Part shown: in pieces, positions 51,358 through 59,928 of the stretch
How positions within the stretch are numbered: the stretch's first letter is position 1
Layout: each line of letters opens with the position of its first letter
NCBI GenBank assembly: GCA_002919305.1
Contig: PKFB01000058.1
Coordinates: 1 to 64,000 of the forward strand
DNA from: Actinomycetales bacterium
Lineage (GTDB): Bacteria; Actinomycetota; Actinomycetes; Mycobacteriales; Micromonosporaceae
Length of the DNA stretch: 64,000 nt
Direction: 5' to 3'
Notes under the pieces: model-generated
Databases searched by the model: none
The model's input: the letters and a program-made list of their open reading frames with translations, nothing else
Told to the model about the DNA's origin: nothing
Position numbers and translations under genes: made by a program

Positions 51358-52065
51358 ATGTCCACGGCGTATCTGGTCGCCCTGATCGGCCTGGGTGCGT
51401 TCCACGGGATCAACCCTGGGATGGGGTGGTTGTTCGCGGTGGCGATTGGCCTGCAGGAACGAAGCAGGGCCGGGCTGCTGCGCGCTCTCCCGGTGATCGC
51501 CGCGGGGCACGCGGTGGCGATCGGTGTGGTGGCCGGGTTGGTCGTGTTATCCCACTCCGTGGTGACCTCTCGGGTCATTGCCATCGTCGGCGGGGCGGTG
51601 GTGGTCGGCTTCGGACTGTGGCGCGTGTGGTCGGAGCGGCATTTCCGGTGGGCCGGAATGCGTCTGTCGGCCTGGCAGCTGGGGTCCTGGTCCTTCCTGA
51701 TGTCATCGGCGCACGGTGCCGGACTGATGCTGTTACCGGTCCTGTTGGCGGAAGAACCGGACTCCGAAACCGGTGGGGAGGCGTACGCCCACGCCCACAG
51801 CGGCCACATACACCACCACGCCCCCGACAGTGACGCCACCTCGGCGGCGGAGGGTGGCTTGTCCCTCGCCGACGCCCTGGTCGCGACGGCCGTGCACAGC
51901 CTGGCGATGCTGCTGGTCGCTGGCCTCGTCGCGATCGTGGTCTACGAGGTGGTCGGACTGCGGATCCTGCGTAGTGCCTGGATCAACCTGGACCGCATTT
52001 GGGCGTTCGCCCTGCTCGTGGCGGGCGGTATCACCGTCGCCATGGGGGTGTCGACGTTCGTGTGA
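51358..52065 (+). CDS. Polytopic membrane protein with His-rich loop
   Basis: 235 residues, about six membrane helices (ALIGLGAFHGINPGMGWLFAVAIG, LPVIAAGHAVAIGVVAGLVVL, VIAIVGGAVVVGFGLW, SAHGAGLMLLPVLL, ALVATAVHSLAMLLVAGLVAIVV, AFALLVAGGITVAMGVSTFV). A loop between helices 4 and 5 holds AYAHAHSGHIHHHAPDSD, a metal-binding stretch; conserved His also sit within helices (AFHGINPG, SAHGAG, TAVHSLA). This is reminiscent of Ni/Co or TauE-like exporters. Only 6 bases separate it from SBP56, so they act together, probably in metal handling. Confidence 0.7.
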   Translation: MSTAYLVALIGLGAFHGINPGMGWLFAVAIGLQERSRAGLLRALPVIAAGHAVAIGVVAGLVVLSHSVVTSRVIAIVGGAVVVGFGLWRVWSERHFRWAGMRLSAWQLGSWSFLMSSAHGAGLMLLPVLLAEEPDSETGGEAYAHAHSGHIHHHAPDSDATSAAEGGLSLADALVATAVHSLAMLLVAGLVAIVVYEVVGLRILRSAWINLDRIWAFALLVAGGITVAMGVSTFV

Positions 52066-52082
52066 GCGGTCTGCCTCGCCCC

Positions 52083-52155
52083 GGTCCCGGATCACGAGGA
52101 TGGTCCGGGACCGCGGGGGAGGACCCGGACCACGGGAGGTCCGGGACCGGGGCGA
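52083..52155. terminator. Cluster of overlapping hairpins between convergent genes
   Basis: GGTCCCGGA (52083-52091) pairs with TCCGGGACC (52104-52112), and GGTCCGGG (52102-52109) pairs with CCCGGACC (52124-52131). Further GGTCCGGGACCG copies follow to about 52155. Alternative stems share arms. Likely a bidirectional terminator between the His-rich protein and the hydrolase gene. Confidence 0.65.
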
Positions 52156-52202
52156 GGAGTCGGTTAGCCCCGCGACGGGATTCGGTCAGCCCTACGGTGG
52201 GG

Positions 52203-53780
52203 TTACGCGCGTACCACCCGACTCGGGCTTGGGCCGCTCTCCCGGTGCAGCCGGGACAGCGCCGTCGCCACGTAGGTGTAGGTCCGTCCGCTCTCCACCT
52301 GGGTGTCGATGAACTGCCCGGTGTCGCGGTCCGCGCGTACCGTCCCAATCAAGTGCCGAGCGTCGGCGAGGTCGCATTGCCGGGGCCGGAATTGGCCGTC
52401 GAACCGGTAGATCGCGTAACTCACCGCGCGGTCCGTGGCGGGCTGGCGGCCCGTGGCCGTGGAGCGGAACGACAGGGTCACGCCTTCGGTGGTACGCCGG
52501 GCCGTGGTGATCACCGGTGGCGCGGGTGGCCTGCCTCCCAGATGTTCGATGACCGGAATCAAAGCGGGGCGGGAGTACTGCTCGCTGACGAGGCGGTCGA
52601 CCGCGCCCAAGGGGTTGGCGCGCAGGGAGCGGGCGCTGAAGTAGACATCTCCCTTGACTTGTGGGTAGTCCCGGTTGAAGGTGATGTGCCGGCTCAGTTC
52701 GGCGGGGTCGAGCCACTGGCCGGAGGTGCCGACCTTGTACGCGGCCTGACCGATATATAGATGTACATCGGTGCCGGAGACGACGTTCGCCCACCAGGGC
52801 ACCAGCACGGCGTAGTTGGCCACCGGCAGGCCGATCTCCCAGTAGACCTGGGGGTTGATGTAGTCCACCCAGCCTTCGAGCACCCACCGTCGGGAGTCGG
52901 CGTAGATCTCGTCGTAGGACTGCAGTCCGTTGGTGGCCGATCCGAGCGGGTCGGTGGACTGGTTACGCCAGATGCCGAACGGACTGATGCCGAACTTCAC
53001 CCACGGCTTGACCGCGTGAATGCGGTCGTGCATTTCCTGGACGAGCAGGTTGACGTTGTTTCTACGCCAATCATGGATGTTGTCAAATCCTGCCCCGTAT
53101 TCGGCGAAGGTGTCCTCGTCGGGGAGCGTTTCTCCGCTCACCGGATACGGATAGAAGTAATCGTCAAAATGCACCCCATCGATGTCATAGTGCTCGACCG
53201 CGTGCATGATGGCGTCCTGGATGAATCGGCGCACCTCCGGGATGCCGGGGTTGTAGTACAGCCGTGAGCCGTACGTGAAGATCCACTCAGGGTGTTGGCG
53301 TGCGGGGTGCTGCGGCACCAGTTGCCCGGGATCGCCCTGCATGCTGACCCGGTAGGGATTGAACCAGGCGTGGAACTCCAGGTTGCGCTTGTGGGCCTCC
53401 TCCACCAGGAACGCCAACGGGTCGTACCCCGGGTCACCTCCTTGCCGCCCGGTGAGCCACTGTGACCAGGGCTCCAGCGGGGAGGGCCAGAAGGCGTCCG
53501 CGGTCGGCCTGACCTGAACGAAGACGGCGTTGAGGCGGTACGCCTGGGCCTCGTCCAAGAGGCGGAGGTACTCAGCGCGTTGGGTGGCGGCATCCAGGCC
53601 GGTGGCGCTGGGCCAGTCGATGTTGGTGACGCTGGCGATCCACATGGCGCGCAGCTGTCGTTTCGGCAGCGCCGGATCGGTTGGGCACTCGGCGCTGCTG
53701 GCCGCGTACCCGCTGCCGGGGTTGGCGAGGCCGTAGACGGCGGCGGCCGCAGCGGTTGTGAACAGCGTGCGACGTTTCAT
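52203..53780 (-). CDS. Secreted GH10-like family hydrolase (DUF187/GHL10)
   Basis: 525 residues from ATG 53780. A twin-arginine-like signal (MKRRTLFTTAAAAAVYGLANP) precedes the catalytic TIM barrel: RAMWIASVTNIDWPS, AYRLNAVFVQVRPTADAFWPS, FHAWFNPYRVS, YDIDGVHFDDYFYPYP (acidic motif), WVKFGISPFGIWRN and WVDYINPQVYWEIG. The C-terminal 100 residues form a fibronectin-III-like module (PAPPVITTARRTTEGVTLSF ... ESGRTYTYVATALS). Members act on surface or peptidoglycan-like glycans; the substrate here is unknown. Convergent with the His-rich gene. Confidence 0.88.
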   Translation of the reverse strand: MKRRTLFTTAAAAAVYGLANPGSGYAASSAECPTDPALPKRQLRAMWIASVTNIDWPSATGLDAATQRAEYLRLLDEAQAYRLNAVFVQVRPTADAFWPSPLEPWSQWLTGRQGGDPGYDPLAFLVEEAHKRNLEFHAWFNPYRVSMQGDPGQLVPQHPARQHPEWIFTYGSRLYYNPGIPEVRRFIQDAIMHAVEHYDIDGVHFDDYFYPYPVSGETLPDEDTFAEYGAGFDNIHDWRRNNVNLLVQEMHDRIHAVKPWVKFGISPFGIWRNQSTDPLGSATNGLQSYDEIYADSRRWVLEGWVDYINPQVYWEIGLPVANYAVLVPWWANVVSGTDVHLYIGQAAYKVGTSGQWLDPAELSRHITFNRDYPQVKGDVYFSARSLRANPLGAVDRLVSEQYSRPALIPVIEHLGGRPPAPPVITTARRTTEGVTLSFRSTATGRQPATDRAVSYAIYRFDGQFRPRQCDLADARHLIGTVRADRDTGQFIDTQVESGRTYTYVATALSRLHRESGPSPSRVVRA

Positions 53781-54081
53781 GATGACCGTCCCATGACGTA
53801 CACGATGCCTCCTGTGAGGGGGCGATCGGGCTGGAAGTGGGGTAAGTAAGAAACTTTCAGAAGAGTGATGCTGCGCGCAAGACCTTGACAACAACGCCGT
53901 CAAAGACTGTCGGAATCGAAGCGAAACGTTGCTGAAAATGGGGTTTCGCCGGCATCTAGATGGGCCAGATAACACATAGAAATCGTGAGAATGCCGCCCG
54001 CCAGTTTCTCAGTGTGTATTACTGGTAACACAGCGTGGTGCCAACGCTCCGTATCTGGAACTCCAGCCTGTAACGGAGGGC
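53781..54081. other. Divergent gap upstream of the secreted hydrolase
   Basis: About 300 bases, AT-richer than its flanks. Holds the GAAACTTTC motif at 53850-53858 and probably the promoters of both neighbours. No gene seen. Confidence 0.45.
53850..53858 (-). promoter_or_regulatory. GAAACTTTC dyad upstream of the secreted hydrolase
   Basis: A 4-base-pair dyad, GAAA-C-TTTC, 70 bases before the hydrolase start. I recall similar GAAANTTTC motifs from streptomycete xylanase promoters. The motif is short and chance occurrence is possible. Confidence 0.25.
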
Positions 54082-54375
54082 ATGATGGCGAGAACACGCA
54101 CACCCGAGCTGCGAGAGTGGCTCGAGGAAAGAACAGCACACCGTGACAGCCATGGCATTCGGCCCTGGGTGGTTTGGGGTGTCGGTCAGCCGCTCACCAC
54201 GCCCGGAGGTGACCCCGCTGACCGTAATGCCCGGGCGTTGGCCTGTCAGTGCGACCCCAGGTGGTGCGCCTACCCCGACGGATGGGTGGTGGTCATCCAC
54301 GCTGACGCCGCGCACATGCGGCACCTCGCAGAAGCCAGTCCATCGGTAATGGGATACGTTCCGTACTGGTCTTAA
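54082..54375 (+). CDS. Hypothetical small cytoplasmic protein
   Basis: 97 residues, two adjacent ATGs (54082, 54085) after CGGAGGG. It has a polar N-terminal helix (RTRTPELREWLEERTAHRD), then a Trp/Pro-rich part with two Cys four residues apart (LACQCDPRWCAYPDGW actually shows three), ending in VMGYVPYWS. A small metal site is possible. No family recognised. It stands alone between the hydrolase and hemL. Coding is supported by the ribosome-binding site and the frame length, not by homology. Confidence 0.5.
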   Translation: MMARTRTPELREWLEERTAHRDSHGIRPWVVWGVGQPLTTPGGDPADRNARALACQCDPRWCAYPDGWVVVIHADAAHMRHLAEASPSVMGYVPYWS

Positions 54376-54505
54376 CCTCGGCGCATTTCTGAACAGCCTC
54401 TGAACAGCGAATTTCTACGCCCGGTCGAACCCGGTGCGGGGGTGGCCCGGCATGGCTGCCAGAATGGCGGACGGAACACGCCACAGTCATTGAGAACGCG
54501 GAGCC

Positions 54506-55849
54506 GTGACCACAGTGCCTCCGACACCAGGTACCTATCCGTTTGACGCGCCTGCCTCCGCCGCCCTGTTCGACCGCGCTCGCGCCGTCGTCCCAGGGGG
54601 TGTGAACTCGCCTGTCCGCGCGTTCCGCGCGGTGGGAGGGACGCCGCGTTTCATGGTGCGTGGCGAAGGCAGCTACCTGTTTGACGCGGATGGACGTCGT
54701 TACGTCGATCTGGTCTGCTCCTGGGGACCGCTCATCGTCGGCCACGCCCACCCTGCGGTGGTGGAGGCGGTGACCGCGGCGGCGGCTTGGGGCACCAGCT
54801 TCGGAACGCCGACGCCGGGCGAGGTAGAGCTCGCTGAACTGATTGTGGAACGGACCCCGGTCGAGAAGGTCCGCCTGGTCAACTCCGGGACCGAAGCCAC
54901 GATGAGCGCCGTCCGGCTCGCCAGAGGGGTGACCGGTCGTTCAAAGGTGGTCAAGTTCGCCGGCTGCTACCACGGACACGTCGATGCGCTGTTGGCGTCC
55001 GCCGGATCAGGGGTCGCCACATTCGCGCTACCCGACTCTCCGGGCGTGACCGGGGCTGCGGCCGGCGACACGATCGTGCTCCCCTACAACAACATCGCCG
55101 CCGTGGAGGCGGTCTTCGCCGAGGTCGGGGACGAGATCGCGTGCGTCATCACCGAGGCCGCGGCGGGCAACATGGGCGTGATCGCGCCTCGGGACGGCTT
55201 CAACCAGCGGCTGGCTGAGATCGCCCACCGACACGGCGCCCTGCTGATCTCCGATGAGGTGATGACCGGGTTCCGGGTTTCCCGTTCCGGGTGGGCCGGA
55301 CTCGACCCGTTCGACGCCGACCTGTACACCTTCGGCAAGGTCATGGGGGGCGGTCTGCCGGCGGCCGCCTTCGGGGGACGCGCCGACGTGATGGACCAGC
55401 TCGCCCCGGCCGGCCCGGTCTACCAGGCGGGCACCTTGTCCGGGAACCCGCTGGCCTGCGCGGCTGGGCTGGCGACCCTCAAGCTGTGTACGCCCGAGGC
55501 GTACCAGAAACTCGACGCCACCGCGGCGACCCTGCGCAACCTGGCGACCGAGGCCCTGAGCAAGGCGGGGGTGCCGCACCGGGTGTCCACCGCCGGCAAC
55601 ATGTTCAGCGTCTTCTTCACCGACGCCGACGTGCGGGACTACGACTCCGCACGGCAGCAGGACACCGCGGCGTTTGCGGCGTTCTTTCACAGCATGCTCG
55701 CCTCCGGTGTGTACCTGCCGCCCAGCGCCTTCGAGGCCTGGTTCGTCTCTACCGCGCTTGATGACGAGGCGCTGGAGATCATCGACGCCGCGCTGCCGCA
55801 GGCCGCTCAGGCCGCCGCGGCGGCGGCTGAGGCGGGGGTGGAGCGGTGA
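54506..55849 (+). CDS. hemL: Glutamate-1-semialdehyde 2,1-aminomutase
   Basis: Converts glutamate-1-semialdehyde to 5-aminolevulinate, completing the C5 pathway begun by hemA. 447 residues, class III aminotransferase fold: [55 protein letters not shown] (PLP Asp250) and the Schiff-base Lys278 in [17 protein letters not shown]. Start GTG 54506. An Ala-rich tail ends it ([15 protein letters not shown]). Separated from the other hem genes by about 10 kb, as in M. tuberculosis (Rv0524). Confidence 0.97.
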   Translation: MTTVPPTPGTYPFDAPASAALFDRARAVVPGGVNSPVRAFRAVGGTPRFMVRGEGSYLFDADGRRYVDLVCSWGPLIVGHAHPAVVEAVTAAAAWGTSFGTPTPGEVELAELIVERTPVEKVRLVNSGTEATMSAVRLARGVTGRSKVVKFAGCYHGHVDALLASAGSGVATFALPDSPGVTGAAAGDTIVLPYNNIAAVEAVFAEVGDEIACVITEAAAGNMGVIAPRDGFNQRLAEIAHRHGALLISDEVMTGFRVSRSGWAGLDPFDADLYTFGKVMGGGLPAAAFGGRADVMDQLAPAGPVYQAGTLSGNPLACAAGLATLKLCTPEAYQKLDATAATLRNLATEALSKAGVPHRVSTAGNMFSVFFTDADVRDYDSARQQDTAAFAAFFHSMLASGVYLPPSAFEAWFVSTALDDEALEIIDAALPQAAQAAAAAAEAGVER

Positions 55850-55934
55850 CCCCCACACCAGCTGGGCTGACCACTGGTCCTGCCGGTCATCATGGGGAGG
55901 GCATTGCCCATGGAGGAGTCGAGCAGGAGGCTCA

Positions 55935-56603
55935 GTGACCGGTCAGCACGGCGAACGAATCACGACTGTTGTCCACGTGGTGCGGCACGGTGAGGTCCAC
56001 AATCCCCTCGGCATCCTGTACGGACGCCTGCCTGGCTTCAAGCTGTCCGAACTAGGACATGCGATGGCTAAGGCAGCCGCCGCCGCGCTTGCACATCGTG
56101 ATATCGCCTATGTGCTGTCCAGTCCATTAGAGCGGGCCATTCAGACCGCCGAGCCGATCGCCGAACAGTTCAACCTGGAGATCAACACCGACGATCGGTT
56201 GTTGGAGAGCACCAACTGGTTCGAGGGCAAACGAGTCGGCCCGGGAGACGGTGCCTTCCGGAGCCCACGGAACTGGTGGGTGCTGCGTAACCCGTTCACT
56301 CCGTCCTGGGGCGAGCCGTACCAGCAAGTCGCGCAGCGGATGTACGAGGCCGTCAAGCGGGCACGGGACAACGCCTTGGGGCGCGAGGCGGTGTGCGTCT
56401 CCCATCAATTACCGATCTGGGTGCTCCGTCGCTTCCTGGAGCGCAAACGGCTCTGGCACGATCCCCGACGTCGGCAGTGCGCCCTGGCCAGCATCACCTC
56501 GCTGCGCTTCGAAGGCGACACCGTAGTGGAGATCACCTACAGCGAACCGGCGGCGCACCTGGTCGCCCAATCCGCTACCGCTCGTAAGGCCAAGGGGGCC
56601 TGA
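55935..56603 (+). CDS. Histidine phosphatase family protein
   Basis: 222 residues from GTG 55935 (GAGCAGGAGG upstream). Catalytic HVVRHGEVHNP (phospho-His), the second Arg/His pair in LSSPLERAIQTAEPIA and the closing VCVSHQLPIWVLRRFLE. Branch 1 phosphoglycerate mutase-like fold; substrate unknown, distinct from gpmA (no bisphosphoglycerate signature). It precedes tlpA by 2 bases, in the same order as Rv0525-Rv0526. Confidence 0.9.
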   Translation: MTGQHGERITTVVHVVRHGEVHNPLGILYGRLPGFKLSELGHAMAKAAAAALAHRDIAYVLSSPLERAIQTAEPIAEQFNLEINTDDRLLESTNWFEGKRVGPGDGAFRSPRNWWVLRNPFTPSWGEPYQQVAQRMYEAVKRARDNALGREAVCVSHQLPIWVLRRFLERKRLWHDPRRRQCALASITSLRFEGDTVVEITYSEPAAHLVAQSATARKAKGA

Positions 56604-56605
56604 CC

Positions 56606-57187
56606 ATGAGGCGGCTGCTGATCTCGGTCGTGGCCTCGGCACTGCTGGCGGCCGGTCTGGCCGGTTGCTCAAGCGGGCCCGGGAACACCGGCGGCAGCGT
56701 CAACCAGAACCGGTACGAGGCGGGCAACGGCACCAGCGAGTTCTTCCCGCCCTCGGAGCGGCAACCCGCCCCCGACCTGGAGGGGGAGACCCTGGACGGT
56801 GAGCAGTTCACCCTCTCCCAGGTGGCCGGCGACATCGTCGTGATCAACTTCTGGGCGTCGTGGTGCGCTCCGTGTCGCCTGGAGGCGCCCGAGCTGGAGG
56901 AGGTGTACCGGACCTACGCCGACCAGGGCGTGTCGTTCCTCGGTGTGAACATCCGGGACGCCCACGACCAGGCGGTGGCGTTCCAGGACAGCTTCGACGT
57001 GACCTACCCCAGCTTGGCGGACCCCAGCGGCCGGATCGCCTTGCTGTTCCGGGACGTGCCACCCAACACCATCCCCGCCACCATCATCCTGGACCGGCAA
57101 GGGCAGGTGGCCGTGGTGCTCCGTAAGGCCGTACTCGCTGACGAGCTCGCGGGCTACATCACGGATCTGCTGGCCGAGGACGGATGA
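56606..57187 (+). CDS. TlpA/ResA-type thiol-disulfide lipoprotein
   Basis: 193 residues, signal with lipobox LAGC (Cys21). Thioredoxin fold with the reducing pair WCAPC (Cys87, Cys90) in NFWASWCAPCRLEAPEL and cis-Pro in NTIPATIILD. It keeps the CXXCH cysteines of apocytochrome c reduced outside the membrane, drawing electrons from CcdA encoded next. Its stop lies inside a 14-base tandem duplication shared with the ccdA start. Confidence 0.93.
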   Translation: MRRLLISVVASALLAAGLAGCSSGPGNTGGSVNQNRYEAGNGTSEFFPPSERQPAPDLEGETLDGEQFTLSQVAGDIVVINFWASWCAPCRLEAPELEEVYRTYADQGVSFLGVNIRDAHDQAVAFQDSFDVTYPSLADPSGRIALLFRDVPPNTIPATIILDRQGQVAVVLRKAVLADELAGYITDLLAEDG

Positions 57188-57205
57188 CGTAGGACGGATG
57201 ACGTA
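57178..57205 (+). repeat. 14-base tandem duplication at the tlpA-ccdA junction
   Basis: GGACGGATGACGTA at 57178-57191 and 57192-57205 are identical. The first contains the tlpA stop, the second supplies the ccdA ATG at 57205 (its last base is the A). The duplication has inserted exactly one unit between the two genes. Confidence 0.9.
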
Positions 57206-58089
57206 TGGGGGAGACGTTCGCCAGGATCGCCGAGTCAGGGCCACTGGTGCTGGCCCTAGGCGTGAGCCTGCTCGCCGGCCTGGTGAGCTTCCTCTCGCCC
57301 TGCATCCTGCCCTTGGTCCCCGGCTACATCTCCTACGTGACCGGTCTGGCCGGTGCGGACCTCGACGCGGCCCTGGGCACCGACCCACACGGCAGGCCGG
57401 TTCCGGCGGCACCCGCGCCGACCGGTGCGGATAACCAGCCCGGCCCTGACGCCGCCGGGGGTACGCGCACGCGCGTCCTGGCCAGGACCACCCCCCTGAC
57501 GCGGAGCCGGGTCCGTGGCCGGGTGGCGCTGGGCGCGGGATTGTTCGTGCTCGGCTTTACCGCGGTTTTTGTCCTGATCAGCCTGGCAGCCTCCGGACTG
57601 GGACGGGCGTTGTTGACCCACGCTGCGGTGGTTGAGCGCGTGGTCGGCGCGCTGATCATCCTGCTCGGGCTGGCGTTCCTGGGCTGGATACCCGGCCTGC
57701 AACGAGAGTTCCGACTGCACCGGTTACCCGCCGCTGGACTGGCCAGCGCGCCGGTGTTGGGAGCGGTGTTCGCCCTGTCCTGGACCCCCTGTCTGTCCCC
57801 GACCCTCACCGCCGTGCTCGGTCTGGCGGCCGTGGAGGGCACCGCCGGGCGGGGAGCACTGCTGGCCACGGCGTACAGCCTGGGACTGGGGATCCCGTTC
57901 CTGCTGTTCGGATTGGGGTTCCGGCGGCTTCTCGGCCTGTTCGCGGTGATCCGGCGACACAGCCGGTGGGTTACCCGGATCGGTGGTGGGCTGCTGATCC
58001 TGGTTGGGTTGGCCCTGCTCACCGGGGCGTGGACCGACTTCATCAACTGGCTTCGGGCGGTTGTCGGACCGGTGGAGGTGAGTATCTGA
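57205..58089 (+). CDS. ccdA: Cytochrome c biogenesis transmembrane protein CcdA
   Basis: 294 residues, six membrane helices. The two membrane cysteines are in SFLSPCILPLVPGYISYVTG (C33) and in the fourth helix region LSWTPCLSPTLTAVLG. It carries reducing equivalents from thioredoxin in the cytoplasm to TlpA. An extra 55-residue, Ala/Pro/Thr-rich loop (residues about 50-105) between helices 1 and 2 is longer than usual. The stop overlaps the resB start (TGATG). Confidence 0.93.
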   Translation: MGETFARIAESGPLVLALGVSLLAGLVSFLSPCILPLVPGYISYVTGLAGADLDAALGTDPHGRPVPAAPAPTGADNQPGPDAAGGTRTRVLARTTPLTRSRVRGRVALGAGLFVLGFTAVFVLISLAASGLGRALLTHAAVVERVVGALIILLGLAFLGWIPGLQREFRLHRLPAAGLASAPVLGAVFALSWTPCLSPTLTAVLGLAAVEGTAGRGALLATAYSLGLGIPFLLFGLGFRRLLGLFAVIRRHSRWVTRIGGGLLILVGLALLTGAWTDFINWLRAVVGPVEVSI

Positions 58090-59927
58090 TGGTGGTCAAG
58101 GCCGGCGACACCACCGGGACCACAAACCCCACCGAGGCGCCCGACCCCACCGAGGCCACTCGGCTGTCCACCGCGCCTCGCTCCTCCGGTGTCCTGGGCA
58201 GTGGACCGGTGGCGCTGGTGCGCCGCTGGTGGCGGCAGTTGACCAGCATGCGGACCGCTCTGCTGCTGCTGTTCCTGCTCGCCATCGCGGCGGTGCCCGG
58301 TTCGGTGCTGCCGCAACGCGACCTTGACCTCACCGGGGTCGGCCAGTTCTACGCCGACCATCCCCGCCTGGCACCGTTCCTGGACCGGCTGGGGATGTTC
58401 GAGGTGTACGCCTCGCCGTGGTTCGGCGCGATCTACCTGCTGCTGTTCATCTCGCTCGTGGGCTGCCTGGTGCCACGTATGCGGCTGCACCTGCGGGCCA
58501 TGTGGCGAAAGCCGCCCGACGCGCCCCAGCGGCTGGACCGGCTCCCGCAGTACGCCAGGGTCGACGGAGTGGCCGCTTCCCCGGCCGAGCACGTGACCGT
58601 GGTGCGTCACGCGCTGCGCCGCCGGTGGTGGCGTGTGGCGGTCCGGGAGCACCCGGACGGCACCGTCACCGTCAGCGCTGAGAAGGGGTACCTGCGGGAG
58701 ACCGGCAACCTGCTGTTCCACTTCTCTTTTCTGGCGGTCCTGGTGGGGGTTGCGCTGGGCTCCATGTACGGCTGGTACGGCAACCGGCTGCTGGTCGCCG
58801 GCCCCGAGCATGCGTTCTGCAACACCCTCCAGCAGTACGACGACCATGGTCTTGGCTCCCGGATAGACGCCAGTGACCTGGAGCCGTTCTGTGTCGAGCT
58901 GGTCGATTTCTACGCCGAGTACCTGGATAACGGGCAGCCGGTCCAGTACAGCGCCGACGTGCTCTACACCACCGGTGAGACGCTCCAAGAGCAGCGGGAG
59001 TACCGGCTGGAGGTCAACTCACCGTTGCGGCTGGATGCCGCCAACATCTACCTGGTGGGGCACGGGTACGCGCCGGTGCTGCGCTACACCGACCGGTACG
59101 GCGTTTCCCAGACCGTGGTGGCGCCGTTCCTCCCGAACGACAACGCGCTCACCAGTGAGGGGGTCGCGGCGTTCCCCGACGCCAACATCAACCCCGAGAC
59201 CGGCCAACGCGACCCTGATCAGCAGGTGGCCTTCCAGGGCGTGTACATGCCCACCATGCCCGAAGACCCGCAGCAGGGGATTTCGGTGTTCCCAGCCGAA
59301 AACGACCCCGGACTGGTTCTCTTCGCCTACCGGGGAGATCTGGGGTTAGACGCCGGGATCCCGCAGTCGGTCTACCAGCTCAACCAGGATCAGATCGACG
59401 CCGGTCGGCTGGTGCAGATCGAAGACGCCCCGCGCTTGATGCGGCCCGGGGACGAATGGGTGCTCGATGACGGCACCACCCTGGAGTTTCTCGGCACCCG
59501 GCAGTGGGTGACGGTGCAGGTGCGACACGATCCCGGCGAGAGCATCGTGCTGGTCGCCGCGGTGCTGCTGTTCGCGGGCCTGATCGGGTCGCTCACCGTC
59601 CGGCGTCGTCGAGTGTGGTTCCGGCTCACCCCACACGGGGACGGCACCGCGTTTACGGCGGGCGGCCTGAGCCGGACCAGGTACGCCGGGTTCGAGGAGG
59701 AGTTCACCCGACTGGTGGACGCCGTCACCCCCGCCTCGACCCGACGGGACGCGGTACCACCGGAGAGCTCGCCCACAGAATCCGCGGCAGAAGAGGCGGC
59801 CGCGGAGGAGACCCCAGCCGGGGCGGCCAGCTCCGACGCATCCCACCCTGAATCCGACGCGCCTGAGGAAACCGGGCCCAGCACGTCCGAGACCAGGCCC
59901 TCGACTCCTCGACGGAGGGACGACTGA
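58089..59927 (+). CDS. Cytochrome c biogenesis protein ResB (System II)
   Basis: 612 residues from ATG 58089. N-terminal membrane helices (LTSMRTALLLLFLLAIAAVPGSVLPQ; FGAIYLLLFISLVGCLVPRM; LLFHFSFLAVLVGVALGSMYGW), a large extracytoplasmic ResB domain (YGVSQTVVAPFLPND etc.), a final helix (SIVLVAAVLLFAGLIGSLTV) and a disordered Glu/Ala/Ser tail of about 80 residues. With CcsA it forms the System II heme handling and ligation complex. The gene overlaps ccdA and ends 1 base before ccsA. Confidence 0.92.
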   Translation: MVVKAGDTTGTTNPTEAPDPTEATRLSTAPRSSGVLGSGPVALVRRWWRQLTSMRTALLLLFLLAIAAVPGSVLPQRDLDLTGVGQFYADHPRLAPFLDRLGMFEVYASPWFGAIYLLLFISLVGCLVPRMRLHLRAMWRKPPDAPQRLDRLPQYARVDGVAASPAEHVTVVRHALRRRWWRVAVREHPDGTVTVSAEKGYLRETGNLLFHFSFLAVLVGVALGSMYGWYGNRLLVAGPEHAFCNTLQQYDDHGLGSRIDASDLEPFCVELVDFYAEYLDNGQPVQYSADVLYTTGETLQEQREYRLEVNSPLRLDAANIYLVGHGYAPVLRYTDRYGVSQTVVAPFLPNDNALTSEGVAAFPDANINPETGQRDPDQQVAFQGVYMPTMPEDPQQGISVFPAENDPGLVLFAYRGDLGLDAGIPQSVYQLNQDQIDAGRLVQIEDAPRLMRPGDEWVLDDGTTLEFLGTRQWVTVQVRHDPGESIVLVAAVLLFAGLIGSLTVRRRRVWFRLTPHGDGTAFTAGGLSRTRYAGFEEEFTRLVDAVTPASTRRDAVPPESSPTESAAEEAAAEETPAGAASSDASHPESDAPEETGPSTSETRPSTPRRRDD

Positions 59928-59928
59928 T

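Noticed and set aside
52192-52887. Long leftward frame parallel to the secreted hydrolase
   Set aside because: Shadow of the hydrolase in another frame; His/Arg/Pro-rich as expected for GC-rich DNA.
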